DNA of 64,000 nt, taken from contig JACKJT010000001.1 in assembly GCA_020637795.1 (NCBI GenBank), positions 1,054,001 to 1,118,000 of the forward strand, in the 5' to 3' direction. This stretch comes from Hoeflea sp. (lineage in GTDB: Bacteria > Pseudomonadota > Alphaproteobacteria > Rhizobiales > Rhizobiaceae). The notes under the pieces are model-generated. The model saw nothing but the letters and a program-made list of their open reading frames with translations, was not told where the DNA came from and searched no databases. How positions within the stretch are numbered: position 1 is the first letter of the stretch; each line of letters starts with the position of its first letter. Made by a program: the position numbers and the translations under genes. Shown piece after piece: positions 61,897-64,000 of this stretch.

Positions 61897-62676
61897 ATGA
61901 TGAGACGCCTCCGCTTCACCGTAATTCCGCTTGTCGCTGCAGCCGCCGCGTTCATTCCGCAGGCTCAGGCTCAGGCTCAGGACGCCGGTGGCCCGGGGAT
62001 CTCGTTCGAGCTCGGCGCCGCGGGCAAGGTGGCACCACGCTATTTCGGCGCCAGCAAGCTGGTGCTCTCGCCGGTTCCGCTGTTCCGGCTCAAGCGGCTG
62101 GAACTGCCGAACGGTTTTGCCATTGGCGGCGGGTCTGACGAAGGCTTTTCGCTGAGCCCGTCAATCGACGTGATCGGCAAGCGCTCGATCGCGAATTCAC
62201 CTGAGCTGACGGGGCTCAACACCATCGACACCGCGGTCGAACTCGGCGTCAAGGCCAAGTACCAGTCGGGCAATTTCCGGGTGACGGGCGCGGTACGGCA
62301 GGGATTTGGCGGCCACAAGGGCGTGCGCGCGGAACTCGGCGCCGATGCCATTTTCAAGGCCGGCGATCAGTGGACCTTCCATGCCGGTCCGCGGCTGAAT
62401 TTCGGCAGCTCCAAGTTCACCAACACCTATTTCGGCGTCACCGCGGCGGAAGCATCCGCGCGCTATCCGGCGACAACCGCGTCGGGCGGATTGTACAGCG
62501 CCGGCCTGGAAGCGGGCGTGCGGTTTCAGGTTGACGACAACTGGGCTGTCGAGGCGGACGCAGGCTGGTCGCGGCTGACCGGCGATGCGGCCAGATCACC
62601 GATCACCGCTCAGGGTTCGAAAAACCAGTACAGCGCCTCGTTCGGCGTCGTTCGCCGCTTCGACATCGGCTTCTGA
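61897..62676 (+). CDS. MipA/OmpV-family outer-membrane protein
   Basis: This protein of about 259 residues has a signal peptide (RRLRF, hydrophobic stretch, cut near the Gln-Ala repeat AQAQAQ). It is followed by alternating beta-strand sequence ending in FDIGF, with a C-terminal Phe, typical of a beta-barrel. LGAAGKVAPRYFGASK and GGGSDEGFSLSPSIDVIG fit the MipA/OmpV family. Start is the ATG at 61897 (or 61900); an ATG at 61849 would give a poor signal peptide. A CAGGCT hexamer repeats three times in the signal region. Role is structural or in envelope traffic, not specifically known. Confidence 0.87.
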   Translation: MMRRLRFTVIPLVAAAAAFIPQAQAQAQDAGGPGISFELGAAGKVAPRYFGASKLVLSPVPLFRLKRLELPNGFAIGGGSDEGFSLSPSIDVIGKRSIANSPELTGLNTIDTAVELGVKAKYQSGNFRVTGAVRQGFGGHKGVRAELGADAIFKAGDQWTFHAGPRLNFGSSKFTNTYFGVTAAEASARYPATTASGGLYSAGLEAGVRFQVDDNWAVEADAGWSRLTGDAARSPITAQGSKNQYSASFGVVRRFDIGF

Positions 62677-62702
62677 AGTCCCGTCCGCGCGGGGCGCTTC
62701 AT

Positions 62703-62951
62703 CTACAGGGTGGCGCCGCCGCCATCCTCGGGCGAGACAACATCGGCTGACAATTCGTCGAGCGCCTGCTCGATATGCTTGAGCTCGTCTCCGACATCGT
62801 TGTCATTGACCATGGCGCTCTCGGTCGCGGCGCGCATTTCCGCGCGGACGCTTTCGTGCATGCGCTTGAGCAGATCGATCTTTTCGGCGCTGGACAGACC
62901 GGGGTCTTCGACAATAGCCCTGATATCCGACTTCACATCCTGATGGGACAT
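62703..62951 (-). CDS. small acidic protein of unknown function
   Basis: This 82-residue helical, charged protein has no cysteine and no signal peptide. It begins MSHQDVKSDIRAIVEDP, with GGAAAGGA upstream of the ATG at 62949-62951. LSSAEKIDLLKRMHESVRAEMRAATES would form a long amphipathic helix, and the second half is Asp/Glu-rich. I do not recognise the family. It is convergent with the MipA gene (26 bases). Confidence 0.65.
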   Translation of the reverse strand: MSHQDVKSDIRAIVEDPGLSSAEKIDLLKRMHESVRAEMRAATESAMVNDNDVGDELKHIEQALDELSADVVSPEDGGGATL

Positions 62952-63085
62952 GGCACTGATCCTTTCCGAAACTTCTGTCCGTATGACTGACGGCGCAAAC
63001 CGTCCTGACCAGTCAACGCACAAGTCCTTGGGTGGTTCCGTCCGCCTGATCATCGCGATCTGACGCCGCCGCCCGGAAGAGCGGA

Positions 63086-63529
63086 TCAGCGCCTGGTCGA
63101 CGCCCGGCGGGATGACAGCAACAGGTTGGTCTCGCTCGAGGTGATGCCCTCGAAGCGGCGGATGCGAACCAGCGTGTCGTCGAGTTCCTGCAGCGTGTCG
63201 GTCGCCAGTTCGATGATCAGGTCCCAGCGGCCATTGGTTGAATGCACCGCCTGAACCGCCGGCATGCCCTGCAGATGGGCTATGATGCGCTCCGTCCCCC
63301 TGCCCTCGATGCCGATCATGGTCAGTCCCCGGACCGGCGCCGCCGTCACGTCGGCGCGGGTGAGAGCGGTGAACCCGGCGATCTCGCCGCTGGCCATCAG
63401 CCGCTCGATGCGGCTGCGCACGGTGGCGCGGGCCAGCTTCAGCTTGGCCGCCAGATCGGAGATCGACGCCCGCCCGTCGCGCCTGAGTGCTGCAATCAGG
63501 CGAATATCGATATCGTCCAATGTTGACAT
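63086..63529 (-). CDS. Lrp/AsnC-family regulator (divergent from arginase)
   Basis: This 147-residue regulator has an N-terminal helix-turn-helix (about 1-60, IDIRLIAALRRDGRASISDLAAKLKLARATVRSRIERL) and a C-terminal RAM domain with GRWDLIIELATDTLQELDDTL. Lrp-type activators next to arginase genes are known in agrobacteria and relatives and respond to arginine or ornithine. It shares a 238-base gap with the arginase gene. Confidence 0.9.
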   Translation of the reverse strand: MSTLDDIDIRLIAALRRDGRASISDLAAKLKLARATVRSRIERLMASGEIAGFTALTRADVTAAPVRGLTMIGIEGRGTERIIAHLQGMPAVQAVHSTNGRWDLIIELATDTLQELDDTLVRIRRFEGITSSETNLLLSSRRASTRR

Positions 63530-63563
63530 GCTTTGCTACCGATCTGGCAATATTGTTTTTCGA

Positions 63564-63665
63564 TTTGATCATAATTGATCGATCAAGCTTCGCAAAGAGC
63601 CAATTCCCTCCTCATTTCAAAGTCAGCACGCCGGTTACTCGCCGCCCGGCTTGCCAAATTGGCAA
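63564..63665. promoter_or_regulatory. palindromes between the Lrp-type gene and arginase
   Basis: TTGCCAAATTGGCAA (63651-63665) is a perfect 7-base-arm palindrome. An AT-rich block with repeated TTGATC/GATCAA lies at about 63565-63586. Both are candidate sites for the Lrp-type regulator. Confidence 0.4.
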
Positions 63666-63767
63666 TGCTGGCTGACACAAGCGCGGTTTTGCTGCCCGGA
63701 ACGGACAAACTTCCCATTTCAACCGCCAGCGGCCTCTGCGACGGGTTGTCGGAACAGAGGAAATCCG

Positions 63768-64000
63768 ATGAACCAGCCTTGCATTTTGGTCGGCGCGCCT
63801 GTCGACAGCGGTCAATCCAATCCCGGCTGCCTGATGGGGCCGGCCTCCTACCGGGTGGCGGGCCTTGCCGGAACCCTTGCCGAGCTCGGCTGCAGCGTCG
63901 AGGACCGCGGCGACGTCGCGCCGAGGCCGCTTGCCGCCGAGAGCTGCGCCAATGCGGCGGTGCATCACCTGGCCGAGACCATTGCCTGGACGCAAGCGCT
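63768..64000 (+). CDS. arginase (5' end only)
   Basis: The visible 77 residues (MNQPCILVGAPVDSGQSNPG, then LMGPASYRVAGLAGTLAELG) match the start of ureohydrolase-family arginases, which cleave arginine to ornithine and urea in the cytosol. The metal-binding part lies beyond the window. AGAGGAAA precedes the ATG. Regulation by the divergent Lrp-type gene is likely. Agmatinase cannot be fully excluded from this fragment. Confidence 0.88.
   Translation, partial: MNQPCILVGAPVDSGQSNPGCLMGPASYRVAGLAGTLAELGCSVEDRGDVAPRPLAAESCANAAVHHLAETIAWTQA

Overview
The window looks like GC-rich chromosomal or megaplasmid DNA of an alphaproteobacterium, most likely of the Hyphomicrobiales (rhizobial type). The evidence is very dense ABC-transporter plus catabolic-enzyme clusters, each with its own IclR, GntR, TetR or LuxR regulator, protein sequences of rhizobial character, and one intergenic palindromic repeat resembling rhizobial mosaic elements. 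I see about 61 protein genes, two of them cut by the window edges. I recognised no tRNA, rRNA, CRISPR array, insertion sequence or phage gene. Genes are packed so tightly that no gene-free stretch exceeds 300 bases.

Layout. (1) 1-9500: a methylthioribose-type module. mtnA and mtnK (minus) diverge from a ribose-family ABC transporter (plus); facing it is a minus-strand operon with a RuBisCO-like protein and a transketolase split into two subunits. No methionine-salvage enzyme later than MtnA, aldolase or cupin is present, so the RuBisCO-like protein plus split transketolase are candidates for a different end to 5-methylthioribose (or 5-deoxyribose) breakdown. This is the best candidate for an undescribed system here. 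(2) 9530-15190 (minus): an IclR regulator and a complete Liv-type transporter, divergent from (3) 15284-25639 (plus): a beta-oxidation operon with the gene order of the pimFABCD dicarboxylate operon, preceded by an alpha/beta hydrolase and followed by an SDR and a medium-chain reductase. (4) 25706-26636: an EmrE-like efflux pump with a TetR repressor. (5) 26823-36963 (plus): a GntR-led sugar module with binding protein, ATPase, two permeases, lactonase, IlvD/Edd dehydratase, DapA-family lyase and a second GntR, fitting non-phosphorylative pentose degradation. (6) 37019-37714: a stand-alone ispD. (7) 37938-44702 (plus): a LuxR-type regulator, an amidase and an amide/urea-like Liv transporter in which permease and ATPase are fused. 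(8) 44785-61650: an L-fucose-type catabolic island (mostly minus): MalEFGK-like transporter, mutarotase, oxidoreductase, L-fuconolactonase, L-fuconate dehydratase, 2-keto-3-deoxy-L-fuconate dehydrogenase, FAH-family hydrolase, IclR regulator, plus a KDA-dehydratase-like protein and alpha-ketoglutarate semialdehyde dehydrogenase that would handle the C5 analogue D-arabinose, plus two related MaoC proteins and a CaiB CoA-transferase of unknown role. (9) 61897-64000: an MipA/OmpV outer-membrane protein, a small unknown protein, and an Lrp regulator divergent from the start of an arginase gene.

Together the genes describe a scavenger that imports and oxidises plant- or alga-derived sugars, amides and (di)carboxylic acids, each module under local control. 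Several modules have a clear palindrome in front of the regulated genes: 15258-15272 (IclR), 26648-26661 (TetR), 26796-26812 (GntR), 35353-35364, 38734-38753 (LuxR) and 58116-58192 (IclR). All functions are read from sequence motifs and remembered family features; no database search was run.
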